Notes: generated by a model not told the origin, from the letters alone. Counted from the stretch's first letter, positions 35,468 to 44,393 are shown. The stretch: 64,000 bases of DNA from DAOPXV01 sp964551445 (GCA_964551445.1 CAZKCG010000002.1:62001-126000), one strand, 5' to 3'. Made by a program: numbers and translations.

Positions 35468-36303
35468 AGCGCTTTTTGTTTCTGGTTATGTTGATATCGC
35501 TTTTTCGCGCAGCGCCAGCTAATGCCCTTGAAATTAAATATCCGTGGCTTGAAAAATATGAGCTTTCCTCATCGATAGCCGCAAATATACCGCCGCCGGA
35601 AGGTTTCAAGAGAATTTCAGCAGCGTCTGGAAGTTTCGCGGAATGGCTCCGGGAACTGCCTTTAAAACCGGCCGGCGAACCCGTAAGGCTTTTCAATAAA
35701 AAACTTAAGAATAACCAGCAGGCGCATTTCCGCGTGATAGATATCGACGCCGGGTCAGCCGATCTTCAGCAGTGCGCTGACGCCGTTATGAGACTTCGCG
35801 CCGAATATTTATATTCCCTGAAAAAATTCGATGCCATTTCGTTTGATCTTACCGGGGGTCCCGCTTTCGGCTTTAAAAAATGGTCGGAAGGCTTCAGGAT
35901 AAAAGAGGAAAAAGGAAAGATAAAGTGGGTCGGTTCAGGCTCGGCGGGAACCGGGTATGCTAATTTCCGGAAATATCTCACATCTCTTTTCATTTACGCC
36001 GGGACCTATTCTCTTTCGAAGGAATTAAAAACCGTCTCAGAGCCTGTCAATATGAATATCGGCGATGTTTTCATAAAAGGCGGGTTTCCGGGCCACGCCG
36101 TTATAGTCGTTGATATGGCCGAAGATAAGGCGTCAGGCAAAAAACTTTTTTTAATAGCTCAAAGCTATATGCCGGCGCAGGATATTCACATATTGAAAAA
36201 TCCCGCGGATCAGGCTTTAAGTCCATGGTATGACGCGGCCATAAAAGACCGGCTGGAAACGCCCGAGTGGGTATTTGAGAAAGGCCAGCTTAAAAGTTTT
36301 TGA
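35464..36303 (+). CDS. DUF4846 exported protein
   Basis: 279 residues with a signal peptide (FLFLVMLISLFRAAPANA). The body fits the DUF4846 family: YPWLEKY, PPPEGFKRI, SFAEWLRELPL, then FRVIDIDAG...DLQQCADAVMRLRAEYL and GFPGHAVIVVDMA...GKKLFLIAQSYMPAQ. A Cys or Ser nucleophile is not apparent, but the GxPGHAVIVxD segment with a His resembles papain-like/NlpC folds; family function is not established. It is translationally coupled to the zinc-ribbon gene and ends 6 bases from the convergent esterase gene. Confidence 0.8.
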   Translation: MKRFLFLVMLISLFRAAPANALEIKYPWLEKYELSSSIAANIPPPEGFKRISAASGSFAEWLRELPLKPAGEPVRLFNKKLKNNQQAHFRVIDIDAGSADLQQCADAVMRLRAEYLYSLKKFDAISFDLTGGPAFGFKKWSEGFRIKEEKGKIKWVGSGSAGTGYANFRKYLTSLFIYAGTYSLSKELKTVSEPVNMNIGDVFIKGGFPGHAVIVVDMAEDKASGKKLFLIAQSYMPAQDIHILKNPADQALSPWYDAAIKDRLETPEWVFEKGQLKSF

Positions 36304-36309
36304 CCGCGC

Positions 36310-37530
36310 TTATTTTCCGAACGCCTGGATCAGAGGATATTCTATACGGGCGCGCCACGCGCTCTCGTTATGAGGAGCGTCAGGGAATTTTTCGTAGCGG
36401 TAATTTTTAAATCCGGGATATTTTTTCTTTAAAAGTCCGTTCAATTTATCCGTTCCGGCTATCGCTTCTTCGCCTTCGGCGGTGCCGATATCCATCCACA
36501 ACTTCGTCTTTTGCGTGTCGATGTTTTTCGAAAGGATCCAGCCGACGATCTGTTCGTTCGACCACCATATCGAAGGCGACATGGCTATTACGGTCGAAAA
36601 GACCTCCGGATGTGAAAAGCCGATGTATAAAGAGATCAGGCCGCCCAGAGAAGAACCGCCGATAGCCGTGTTTGCCGGATCGGAAAGCGTCCGGAAATTC
36701 TTGTCGATATAAGGTTTTAATTCGCGCACTATGAATCTGGAGTAGTTCTCACCTTCGCCGCCACCGTGTTTTGGGTCTTTTACCGGGGTATATTCAGATA
36801 TTCTTTCGGCGGTATTATAAACGCCTACGACGATGATATCTTTGATCTTTGATTCCCGGCAAAGTCTCTCGACAGCTTCGTCCACTCCCCAGTCCACTCC
36901 CTGAAAAGAGAGCGCAGGGTCGAAAAGGTTATTTCCGTCATGCATATATAAAACGGGATATTTCGCGGTTTTATTTTCGCCGTAATTTTTAGGAAGCAGC
37001 ACGATCACGCTGCGGTTCGTTTTTAAAAATTCTGAACTGAGTTCTTTTATGAGCTTGTATTTTCCTGTTACGTTAAGTTCCGCTCCGCCCTGTCCCGGCG
37101 AGGGTATGCCCGTATCTGACCAGCTTTCGACCTCGCATGAGATCTTATTTGAAGCGGAGGAACTGACCATCATCAAACGGTTCGGTATCTCGAAGCCTTC
37201 CCGGCTTTTTTCTACCTTCGAAAAATCTCCGCGCGTGAATTTGAACTCGAGCTTCGTATCTTTATCCATGCGCGCCGAAAAGTTATATTCGAACTCTCCG
37301 GTTTTTTTCATTTCGGCCTTTGCCGCTTCCCAGTCTCCCAGCAGCGGATGATTTCCGGTTATATAAATTTTACTTGAGGCCGGAGTGTTCGCCGGAACTT
37401 TTACGGTGATGTCGAGGTTATCGGTTCCGGCTAACGATAGCGGGACGCATGAAAATATGAATATGAGAAATGCCGCGATATTTATAAAAACCGGTCTTTT
37501 ATGAGAACGCTTTCTGGCCATGATGTCCAC
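36310..37530 (-). CDS. CBM20-like domain + esterase (tandem paralogue 1)
   Basis: 406 residues, exported (hydrophobic segment FINIAAFLIFIFSCVPLSLAG). Residues about 37-140 resemble a starch-binding CBM20 domain (VKVPANTPASSKIYITGNHP, LGDWEAAK). Residues about 165-400 form an alpha/beta-hydrolase of the Fes/IroE/esterase-D type: YPVLYMHDGNNLFD, nucleophile GGSSLGG, and a C-terminal His in DAPHNESAW. Family members cleave esters of siderophores, acetylated sugars or feruloyl groups; which applies is unknown. It is third in the tandem set and last in the presumed operon. Confidence 0.85.
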   Translation of the reverse strand: MDIMARKRSHKRPVFINIAAFLIFIFSCVPLSLAGTDNLDITVKVPANTPASSKIYITGNHPLLGDWEAAKAEMKKTGEFEYNFSARMDKDTKLEFKFTRGDFSKVEKSREGFEIPNRLMMVSSSASNKISCEVESWSDTGIPSPGQGGAELNVTGKYKLIKELSSEFLKTNRSVIVLLPKNYGENKTAKYPVLYMHDGNNLFDPALSFQGVDWGVDEAVERLCRESKIKDIIVVGVYNTAERISEYTPVKDPKHGGGEGENYSRFIVRELKPYIDKNFRTLSDPANTAIGGSSLGGLISLYIGFSHPEVFSTVIAMSPSIWWSNEQIVGWILSKNIDTQKTKLWMDIGTAEGEEAIAGTDKLNGLLKKKYPGFKNYRYEKFPDAPHNESAWRARIEYPLIQAFGK

Positions 37531-37565
37531 GCTCCTGAAATTTTTATTTACGCGTTGAATTCAAA

Positions 37566-38768
37566 TTATTTTCCGGTCCCGAAAAGATATTTCAGCATCG
37601 CCGGCATTCTGCGTCTCCAGGCGAATTCATGGTGGCCCGCGCGGTTGAATTCGCGGTACTCGTAATTTTTAAATTTCGGGAATTTTTTTCTTATCTGCTG
37701 GTCGAGGTAGCGCGAATGTTCGATCTCTTTTTGTTCCTCGGCCGTTCCCATATCCATCCATAACTTCCAGTTCTCGTCGCAGAGCGGTTTTGAAAGCGTG
37801 AAAGGTATTATCTGCCCTTCGCCCCACCAGAGGGTCGGGGAAATTGAAAGTATCCCGTGAAAGACCTCGGGGTGTGAAAGCCCGATATAAAGCGATATAA
37901 GCCCGCCGAGGGACGAACCTCCGATAGCGGTGTTTTTGGGGTCTTTAAGCGTTCTGAAATTTTTATCGATATATGGCTTGAGTTCGTTTATTATGAATTT
38001 CGAATAATTTTCACCGTTTCCGCCGCCCTCGTCCGGGTCGGCGTACGGCGTGTATTCGTCGTACCGCTCAGGGGTGTTATATATTCCGACCACTATTATC
38101 TCGCGCATCTGGCCGGTTCTTACGAGCTTGTCGCAAGCTTCGTCGACGCCCCAGTCGGAGTTGCCGAAAGCTATATTCGGATCGAAAAGGTTGTTTCCGT
38201 CATGCATGTAAAGCACCGGATAAGAGGCTTTTTCACGGCCGCCGTCGAAGTAGCCCGGAGGAAGCAGGACCGCTATATTTCTGGGATAATTAAGAAATTT
38301 CGACCTGAATTTTTTGATCATTTTATGCTTGCCGACAAGTTCCAGCGTGTAGTTATTAAATGAGGCGTTGGCCGGGACCATATCCGCCCACATTTCGATC
38401 TCGCAGCCGAGGGTGTTTAATTTAGCGGGTTTAACGTACATGAACCTGTTTTCGATATCCCACCCTTCACTGTCTTTTTCAAACTTCCCGAAGCTGCCGC
38501 GCGTGAACTTGAACAGGAGTTTTTTATGGCGCGGCAGGTATGCGCTGAATTGAAAAACGCGTTCTGAAATTTTTTTGAGCTTTACAATGTCCGGCTTCCA
38601 GTTTCCGAGAGCCGGATGATTCCCCGTTATGTAAATTGCGCTCGAAGCGGGAGTATTCCCGGGCACTCTGACGGTTATTACGACGTTGTCTTCTTCGGCG
38701 GCGGCCATACGCGGCGAAAGGCCCGTAATTAATAAAGCCGCTAAAACCATAATTAAAAAAAACTGCAT
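37566..38768 (-). CDS. CBM20-like domain + esterase (tandem paralogue 2)
   Basis: 400 residues from the ATG at 38768, chosen because GGAG lies 8 bases before it and a clean signal peptide begins there (MQFFLIMVLAALLITG). Domain order is as in its neighbours: CBM20-like (VRVPGNTPASSAIYITGNHP, LGNWKPD), then hydrolase with YPVLYMHDGNNLFDP, GGSSLGG and catalytic His in RAGHHEFAW. Many stretches are identical with paralogue 1 (for example YIDKNFRTL), showing tandem duplication. Confidence 0.85.
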   Translation of the reverse strand: MQFFLIMVLAALLITGLSPRMAAAEEDNVVITVRVPGNTPASSAIYITGNHPALGNWKPDIVKLKKISERVFQFSAYLPRHKKLLFKFTRGSFGKFEKDSEGWDIENRFMYVKPAKLNTLGCEIEMWADMVPANASFNNYTLELVGKHKMIKKFRSKFLNYPRNIAVLLPPGYFDGGREKASYPVLYMHDGNNLFDPNIAFGNSDWGVDEACDKLVRTGQMREIIVVGIYNTPERYDEYTPYADPDEGGGNGENYSKFIINELKPYIDKNFRTLKDPKNTAIGGSSLGGLISLYIGLSHPEVFHGILSISPTLWWGEGQIIPFTLSKPLCDENWKLWMDMGTAEEQKEIEHSRYLDQQIRKKFPKFKNYEYREFNRAGHHEFAWRRRMPAMLKYLFGTGK

Positions 38769-38904
38769 TTCAATTTCTCCAGTTCTTATTTTAAGTTGAA
38801 TTTTTATAGATCGTGAATAAACCTGAATGAGATCCACTCGCGCGGCGGCGATTCAATATAATATCACCGCCGGATATTTCAATCCGTTATCAAATCGTGG
38901 ATAT

Positions 38905-40134
38905 TCAGTTCTTATTCGCGGTGCCGAAAATAAAGCTGAGCGGAAGATGGAATCTTTTTCCCCAGGCCACCGCGTTATGAGGAGCGTTCGGGAATTCCTC
39001 GTATCTGAAGTTCTCGAAGCCGGGGAAGGCTTTGCGTATCTCTTCCGCGAAATTTCTTGAATGGCGGAGAGCTTCGTCGCCTTCGATAAGTCCCATATCG
39101 ACCCATATCCTGGTTTTTTTCAGGTTTATCTTCCTGGCCGCGGCCCACCTGGCGAGCTCTCCGTCCGCCCACCACAGCGACGGCGAAATGGCGATCATCG
39201 AGGAAAAAACCTCGGGGTGTGAAAGCCCGATGTATAAGGAGATTATCCCGCCGAATGACGCGCCGCCGATAGCGGTGTCGCGCGCCGTTTTAAGCGTGCG
39301 GAAACGGTCGTCGATATAAGGTTTGAGTTCGTCTATTATGAATTTCGAATAACTTTCTCCGCCGCCGCCGCCGTATTCTTCGGATCTGAAAGGGGTATAT
39401 TCGTTAGCGCGGTCGGGAGTGTTGTAGATGGCGACGACGATTATATCGTTCATCTGATGAGACGAAGTGAGTTTATGGATCGTTTCATCAAGGCCCCAGT
39501 CGCAGTCGAGGTGGGAGATGTAGGGGTCGAAAAGATTGTTTCCGTCGTGCATGTAAAGAACGGGATAACGCTTTTTTCCGTTCCCGCTCTCGTTATAGCC
39601 GTCGGGCATATAAACCGCCACGCTTCTGGTATGAGAAAGATATTCAGATTTAAAATTTTTAATGAGTTCGTAATTTCCTATTATGTTCAATACTTCATGG
39701 CCGGCCTTCGAAAAAGCCTCCAGCGTGTCGTTGGCGGTTTTGATATCGGCCCAGGAGCTGATCTCGCAGGTTATCTTGTTATAGGATTGCGGACAGACCA
39801 TCAGGACGCGGTTCTGCATTTCAAAGCCTTCGGGGTCCTTTTCGACCTTTGAAAAATCGCCTCTGGTGAATTTGAATTCAAGCTTCGTCTCTGAAGCGAT
39901 GTTCGCGGAAAACTGGTATGTGTACGGGGCGAGTTTTACGAGCTCGACCTCGCCGCCTTTCCAGCCGCCGAGCAGTTTATGGTTTCCGCTGATATATATC
40001 TTAGAGCCTTCAGGCGTGAGTTTGGGGACCCGGACTATTATCGAGACGTTATACGAAACAGCCCATGTTTTTGACGGCGTCAGAAGAATGAACGCCGCCG
40101 CGGCCGTTAAAAAAAATAAAGTAAGCATTATCAT
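38905..40134 (-). CDS. CBM20-like domain + esterase (tandem paralogue 3)
   Basis: 409 residues from the ATG at 40134, which follows GGAGG by 11 bases and opens into a signal peptide (MIMLTLFFLTAAAAFIL). The same two domains are present: CBM20-like (VRVPKLTPEGSKIYISGNHK) and esterase. The nucleophile elbow is GGASFGG instead of GGSSLGG, and the His motif is NAPHNAVAW. It is the first gene read from the promoter at 40192-40220. A 136-base gap with no clear hairpin separates it from paralogue 2. Confidence 0.85.
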   Translation of the reverse strand: MIMLTLFFLTAAAAFILLTPSKTWAVSYNVSIIVRVPKLTPEGSKIYISGNHKLLGGWKGGEVELVKLAPYTYQFSANIASETKLEFKFTRGDFSKVEKDPEGFEMQNRVLMVCPQSYNKITCEISSWADIKTANDTLEAFSKAGHEVLNIIGNYELIKNFKSEYLSHTRSVAVYMPDGYNESGNGKKRYPVLYMHDGNNLFDPYISHLDCDWGLDETIHKLTSSHQMNDIIVVAIYNTPDRANEYTPFRSEEYGGGGGESYSKFIIDELKPYIDDRFRTLKTARDTAIGGASFGGIISLYIGLSHPEVFSSMIAISPSLWWADGELARWAAARKINLKKTRIWVDMGLIEGDEALRHSRNFAEEIRKAFPGFENFRYEEFPNAPHNAVAWGKRFHLPLSFIFGTANKN

Positions 40135-40191
40135 CTTAAGCGAAGCCTCCAGGTTCGATGAAAAATAAAAATCATCCAATATTAAAAGTGA

Positions 40192-40220
40192 ATTATAGCA
40201 TAAAAAGGTTGAAAAGTTAA
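40192..40220 (-). promoter_or_regulatory. Sigma-70 promoter for the esterase genes
   Basis: Minus strand TTAACT (40220-40215), 17-base spacer, perfect TATAAT (40197-40192), about 58 bases before the first esterase start. Confidence 0.55.
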
Positions 40221-40252
40221 GAAATAATTTTTAAAAATTATGAATGAATATT

Positions 40253-40996
40253 TTATATTCCTTCGAGCTTTTTGCGCATATCGGCTATCTCGCGCGAAAA
40301 AACCGGGCATTTCGAGATCATGTCGGAGTTTTTGAAGGACCCGTCATAAATTACGGCCCCGTTATCCATGTAGACGAGTCTTTCGGAAACCGAAAGCGCG
40401 AAGTGAATATCCTGGGTCACGATCATTTTTGCGCCCGTAAAGCCGTTGACCGCGTCCACGAGTTTTTCCCTGCTTGAAAAATCGAGATTCGATGACGGCT
40501 CGTCCAGAAGAAGGATATCCGGTTTAATTACCATCACCGACGCGAGCGCTACTCTTTTTTTCTGGCCGAAACTCAGATGCTGCGGCTCTTTCTTTAAAAG
40601 GTCCGAAACGCCGAGCGCTGCAGCGGTTTCTTTTAAGTTCCCGCGCAGGTTTTCCGCGCCCGCGCCCAGATTATCAAGCGCGAAAGCTATCTCGTCTTCG
40701 ACCGTGTCGCAGAACATCTGGTTCTCGGGATTTTGAAAGACGAGGTTGATCTTTTTGTAAAGGGCGGCACCGTTCAACGAGCCGATATCGGATCCGCAGA
40801 TATTTATCGAACCCGAAAAGCCCTTGAAAGCGCCCATTAAAAGCCATAAAAGGGTTGATTTACCTGCTCCGTTGGGGCCCATTACGGCTAACGCCTCGCC
40901 CTTTTTCACGGAAAGTGAAATGCTCCGCAGCGCTTCGGTGCCATCCTCGAAAGTATATGACAGATTTTTAATTTCCAGATCTAATTGCATGAACAC
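40253..40996 (-). CDS. cbiO: Cobalt/nickel ECF transporter ATPase
   Basis: 247-residue ABC ATPase that powers the energy-coupling-factor transporter. Walker A GPNGAGKST, Q-loop NLVFQNPENQMF (characteristic of ECF ATPases), signature LSFGQKKR and Walker B ILLLDEPSSNLD are all present. It is last in the order cbiM-cbiN-cbiQ-cbiO, 16 bases after cbiQ. Only one ATPase gene is seen, so it should act as a homodimer. Confidence 0.92.
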   Translation of the reverse strand: MFMQLDLEIKNLSYTFEDGTEALRSISLSVKKGEALAVMGPNGAGKSTLLWLLMGAFKGFSGSINICGSDIGSLNGAALYKKINLVFQNPENQMFCDTVEDEIAFALDNLGAGAENLRGNLKETAAALGVSDLLKKEPQHLSFGQKKRVALASVMVIKPDILLLDEPSSNLDFSSREKLVDAVNGFTGAKMIVTQDIHFALSVSERLVYMDNGAVIYDGSFKNSDMISKCPVFSREIADMRKKLEGI

Positions 40997-41012
40997 ATCC
41001 TGAATAAACGCC

Positions 41013-41816
41013 TCATATTAAAAAACACGCGAATGTTATAAACGCCGCCGTGATCAAAACGAAAGCGGCGTCGCTCGCGTTAACCGGAACCGGATTCCCC
41101 GCACCGGCCGCAGTATCGGCCCTATATCCGCGGAATTTCATCGATATATTGTTCATATCCGCTCTTCTGAGCGATCTTAAGAACACTGAACCGAAAATGA
41201 AGGAAAAAGTTTTTATCGAAAATATATTGGCGGGCCTGAAAAATCTAAACGAGGAAGCCGTTCTCATAATTATCGTTTCGTTGACGAGCGCCTCGAGATA
41301 GCGCCATGTGGACGAAAACACCATTATGAAATAGCGCGGGAACCCAAACGCTTCGAGCGCCCCCGCTAGATCTTTGAACCGCGTCGCGGCCGTGAATACT
41401 ATCACGGTGTTAACGGTCGCGAGCGATTTTAATAAAAGGTTTATCGAAAAACTCACTTCGGAAGCCGGGAATTCGATCCGGTATCCGAAAAAGTCGATAA
41501 ACTTATTGTAAATCGAGGAATTTTCGGACATGAATAGATTATGACCGTAAAAAAACGCGTGAAAGATCAGAATTGCGGGGTAAATAAGAAACGGTAACAT
41601 CGGGACCATTCTTTTAAGCAATATTCCCATGGGTATTTTTGAAAATTTCAGAAGTATAAGCGATAGAAGCAAAATCAAAAAACTCGCTCCCGTTTTTTCA
41701 GGCGGGATGACGGCGCAGGCCGTGGGAACAAGAAAGATAAAACCCAGCTTTACGGCCGGATTGATCTTTTGTACAAAGCCTTGTTCTGAGTGGAATTCAT
41801 CGATCTTAAAGTGCAT
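41013..41816 (-). CDS. cbiQ: Cobalt/nickel ECF transporter transmembrane component
   Basis: 267 residues with about five or six membrane helices. The coupling-helix region toward the C-terminus contains FRGYRADTAAGAG and an upstream LRSLRRADMNNISMKFRGY segment, matching the Ala-Arg-Gly motifs that bind the ATPase in EcfT/CbiQ proteins. It overlaps cbiN by 11 bases. Confidence 0.87.
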   Translation of the reverse strand: MHFKIDEFHSEQGFVQKINPAVKLGFIFLVPTACAVIPPEKTGASFLILLLSLILLKFSKIPMGILLKRMVPMLPFLIYPAILIFHAFFYGHNLFMSENSSIYNKFIDFFGYRIEFPASEVSFSINLLLKSLATVNTVIVFTAATRFKDLAGALEAFGFPRYFIMVFSSTWRYLEALVNETIIMRTASSFRFFRPANIFSIKTFSFIFGSVFLRSLRRADMNNISMKFRGYRADTAAGAGNPVPVNASDAAFVLITAAFITFACFLI

Positions 41817-42153
41817 TTTGGCCGTTTATAATATCGTTTTTTTTGCATATAGCCTTCTGACCGTGCCGTATAGACTTTCCAAGGAAGATCCGGAAAAACG
41901 CGAGTATTATAAAAAGGCCTGTAAAAGCTGAAAATATAGTTGACGCAGTTTCATTTTTTATGAACGGGATCTTGTAATCAGGAAAAAGAAATGCACCGCC
42001 TGATTTTTCGGCTTCCGCGGCCGCGGGTCCCGCGTTTTTTTCTATGGTCCAGTCCAGCCCGTCCGGATCGGGCGACGCCAGAGGCGAGAAAAACGCTATT
42101 ATAATAGCGATAGCCAGAAAAATGAAAAACGCGCTTTTGGAAACCTGGTTCAT
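41806..42153 (-). CDS. cbiN: CbiN-like PDGLE-domain membrane protein
   Basis: 115 residues with two membrane helices and the periplasmic motif SPDPDGLDWTIEKNAG, equivalent to the PDGLE domain of CbiN and NikN. These short proteins assist CbiM in metal capture. It overlaps cbiM by 4 bases and cbiQ by 11 bases. The hydrophilic C-terminal 20 residues (KAICKKNDIINGQNAL) are poorly conserved-looking. Confidence 0.8.
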   Translation of the reverse strand: MNQVSKSAFFIFLAIAIIIAFFSPLASPDPDGLDWTIEKNAGPAAAEAEKSGGAFLFPDYKIPFIKNETASTIFSAFTGLFIILAFFRIFLGKSIRHGQKAICKKNDIINGQNAL

Positions 42154-42845
42154 ATGGTCTCGGCCTCGTTTACGACGCGTGTTTTGAATTCATCTTTTTC
42201 ACCCTTGAGATAACCTGCGAAAAGTTCAGGCCTCATCGCGAGTAAAAAACTGAGCATCGTGAAGAGGATCCCGGCCTCGCCGAGAGCTATAACAAAATGA
42301 ATGAGCGTTATCGCCGGAACTACTTTTTCGATAGGCGCTATGCCTGAAAAAGCGAGTTCCAGGCCGCAGGCGAAAGACGCCGCCACGACGGAAAAATAGC
42401 CGGTAAGAGTGGCTGCCGTCAAAAATCCGGCCCGCGTCGAAAAGAACGCGATTTTTTTATTTAAAAGGTTGAAAACGGAATACGATAAAAATCCGCCTAT
42501 AACGGCCATATTAAAAATATTAGCGCCCATGGCGATAACGCCGCCGTCGGCGAAGAAAAGCGATTGAATTGCCAGGATCACCGTCATGGAGATAAATCCG
42601 AGGTGAGGGCCGAGTATGAGCGAAATAAAAAAAGCCCCTAAAAAATGTCCAGATGCGCCAAAACCGATAGGGAAATTTATCACCTGCGCGGCAAAAACAA
42701 AAGCTGTAACGGCGCCCGCGATCGAAGCCCTGGTTTCGTCGAGCTCTTTTGAAACTGCGCGGTTGCAGAAATAAAAAAATGCCGCCGAGACCGGAATGCA
42801 GAACGAATTAACGCTGTTAGATAATAAACCGTCAGGTAAATGCAT
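42150..42845 (-). CDS. cbiM: Cobalt/nickel ECF transporter substrate-binding component
   Basis: 231 residues from the ATG at 42845. CbiM/NikM proteins need an N-terminal Met-His with the following PDG motif to bind the metal; here the sequence begins MHLPDGLLS, so this start is functionally required. A longer reading frame to 42875 would start within the promoter. The first base of the ATG lies 8 bases after the -10 box and no ribosome site is present, so the mRNA is probably leaderless. The substrate is cobalt or nickel; motifs alone do not decide. Confidence 0.92.
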   Translation of the reverse strand: MHLPDGLLSNSVNSFCIPVSAAFFYFCNRAVSKELDETRASIAGAVTAFVFAAQVINFPIGFGASGHFLGAFFISLILGPHLGFISMTVILAIQSLFFADGGVIAMGANIFNMAVIGGFLSYSVFNLLNKKIAFFSTRAGFLTAATLTGYFSVVAASFACGLELAFSGIAPIEKVVPAITLIHFVIALGEAGILFTMLSFLLAMRPELFAGYLKGEKDEFKTRVVNEAETI

Positions 42846-42852
42846 GTTTTTG

Positions 42853-42882
42853 ATTTTATCACACGCCGGTTCCATTTGTCAA
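42853..42882 (-). promoter_or_regulatory. Sigma-70 promoter giving a likely leaderless cbiM mRNA
   Basis: Minus strand perfect TTGACA (42882-42877), 18-base spacer, TAAAAT (42858-42853), then CAAAAAC and the cbiM ATG. Transcription should start at or within two bases of the ATG. Confidence 0.7.
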
Positions 42883-42907
42883 ATATTTTCAGACCGCAAT
42901 ATTTTTA

Positions 42908-42936
42908 TTGTAATTTCAAACCTGATTTGATAAAAT
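42908..42936 (+). promoter_or_regulatory. Sigma-70 promoter for the double-receiver regulator
   Basis: TTGTAA (42908-42913), 17-base spacer, TAAAAT (42931-42936). It is divergent from the cbiM promoter, with about 25 bases between the two -35 boxes. Confidence 0.55.
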
Positions 42937-43016
42937 ATATATCATATAAACTGAATCCAGCTATTGTTTTTTAAACATTTATTATATTCAGACAAGTATT
43001 GGAGTAGATAAGCATT

Positions 43017-44276
43017 ATGGAAAACAGCGGTTCTCTAACGCCAAAAATATTCTGGGTCAACGATAATTACAGCGTGCTGATCATGATAAAATCCCTTCTT
43101 GAAGAAAACGGGTTTTCCGACGTTGAACTTTTCAATAACGGCGGCGATCTGCTTGAACGGCTGAAAACCACCCTGCCTTCGCTTATAATTTCCGATATAC
43201 ATATGCCGGCCATCGATGGATTCGAGCTTCTCAGATCGCTTAAATCAAGCCCCGAACAAAGGATCAGCCAGATACCGTTCATATTATATTCCGGGACATT
43301 CAATGATTACGAGACCAGAAAATTCGCCAATGAGCTCGGCGCCAGGGCGTTTTTCAACGCGCCCCTGGATCAGAAGCTTTTTATTGATACCATTAAAAAA
43401 ACCTTCGTCACCGAAGACGCGGCCGAGCGCAATTTCGATCCGGCGGCTACGATCAATCCTCGCGGTGAAACAAGGCTTTTAATACTTGAAGACGATATAT
43501 TCGTGTCGAAATTCCTGCTGCATTCACTGAAATCGCTGAACTATTGCATGCGTGGCGTTTCAAGCGTTTCCGGGTTCAATAATATTTTCAAGGAATTCTC
43601 GCCGCACGTATGCATCCTCGATTACAATCTTCCGGACGGTAACGGAATGGAAGTTTTAAAGATGATAAAGGCTGAAAGGCCTGAGACAAGAGCGATCATG
43701 ATGACGGCGCTTTCGAATGAGAATATGATCGAGGATTTTATAAGGGAAGGCGCGGATAATTTCATCAATAAACCTATCAACATAAGAAACCTAATGACTG
43801 CGGTTCAAACCGCCGCGGAAAGTTTCGTTCCGAAAACGCCGGCCAGGGATGAAGCCGCTGCCGGGGCCCGGGAGGCGCTTCCTGTCAAGGTAATTCCGGT
43901 CACTGTTCAGGGCGATTTTTTTCAAAACGCTCCGATACCCCTCGCTCTGCTGGATATTGATCAAAATATCGTATCCTATAACCTTGAATTTTCAAAGCTG
44001 GTTTTAAGGCTCGGCGGTTTCACGGCGGCCGATCTGCTTGCCGGCCTTAATTTTTCGCGTCTTATGGATCACTCTTCTTTCGAAAGATTCAGGGCCCTTT
44101 CCGTTCTTATCAGCGAGAAAGGGTTCCGTTCAAATGAAAATTTTACATTTAAAACCAATCATAACCCGGGCGATCATGTCGAGGTTACCCTCGCCGTTAA
44201 TTCTTCGGAGCCGTCCGGACTGGAACCTCCTGAATTTCGCATCGCGGTCGAACTCGTCCGTCTTCTTCCGAGGTAG
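43017..44276 (+). CDS. Double-receiver response regulator with PAS-like domain
   Basis: 419 residues. Receiver 1 (residues about 8-130) has phosphoacceptor Asp60 (ISDIHMP), but its conserved Lys is replaced (NAPL, Ala115), so it may be phosphorylated poorly. Receiver 2 (about 152-265) is complete: Asp159/160, Asp202 (ILDYNLPDG), Thr230 and Lys252 (NKPI). Residues about 300-415 look like a PAS sensor domain (PIPLALLDIDQNIVSYNLEFSKLV). There is no DNA-binding or enzymatic output, so it probably signals through protein contact. No histidine kinase is present in the window. The neighbouring sigma gene may be its target, but this is inference. Confidence 0.82.
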   Translation: MENSGSLTPKIFWVNDNYSVLIMIKSLLEENGFSDVELFNNGGDLLERLKTTLPSLIISDIHMPAIDGFELLRSLKSSPEQRISQIPFILYSGTFNDYETRKFANELGARAFFNAPLDQKLFIDTIKKTFVTEDAAERNFDPAATINPRGETRLLILEDDIFVSKFLLHSLKSLNYCMRGVSSVSGFNNIFKEFSPHVCILDYNLPDGNGMEVLKMIKAERPETRAIMMTALSNENMIEDFIREGADNFINKPINIRNLMTAVQTAAESFVPKTPARDEAAAGAREALPVKVIPVTVQGDFFQNAPIPLALLDIDQNIVSYNLEFSKLVLRLGGFTAADLLAGLNFSRLMDHSSFERFRALSVLISEKGFRSNENFTFKTNHNPGDHVEVTLAVNSSEPSGLEPPEFRIAVELVRLLPR

Positions 44277-44308
44277 TTAATCTTAAAAATTGCCGCACGC
44301 ACGAAAAA

Positions 44309-44356
44309 AAGAATTTTGAATCGAAAACAAGCCTGAAAAAAATAAATAAAATAATG
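44309..44356 (+). pseudogene. Remnant of a sigma-factor gene 3' end
   Basis: The bases before the sigma gene's promoter match that gene's own last codons: GAATCGAAAACAAGCCTGAA here against GAGTCGAAAATAAGTCTGAG at about 44820, and the match continues through AATAAAATAATGACCAAC into the promoter element. Read in frame it gives ESKTSLKK, against ESKISLRKK in the intact protein. So a former tandem copy of the sigma gene has decayed to its tail. Confidence 0.65.
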
Positions 44357-44390
44357 ACCAACTTTTTTAAAAAAAGAGAGACTAACTTAT
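44357..44390 (+). promoter_or_regulatory. ECF-type promoter, copy 1 (sigma gene)
   Basis: ACCAACTTTTTT, seven A's, GAGA and GACTAACTTAT. An AAC-containing -35 followed by a CTAA-type -10 is usual for ECF sigma factors. Two more copies occur at 44864 and 52173. The sigma ATG lies 3 bases downstream of the element, so the transcript may be leaderless. Confidence 0.7.
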
Positions 44391-44393
44391 AAA

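Noticed and set aside
42846..43016. A cobalamin or nickel riboswitch before cbiM
   Set aside because: The promoter's -10 box is 7 bases from the cbiM ATG, so there is no leader RNA to hold a riboswitch.
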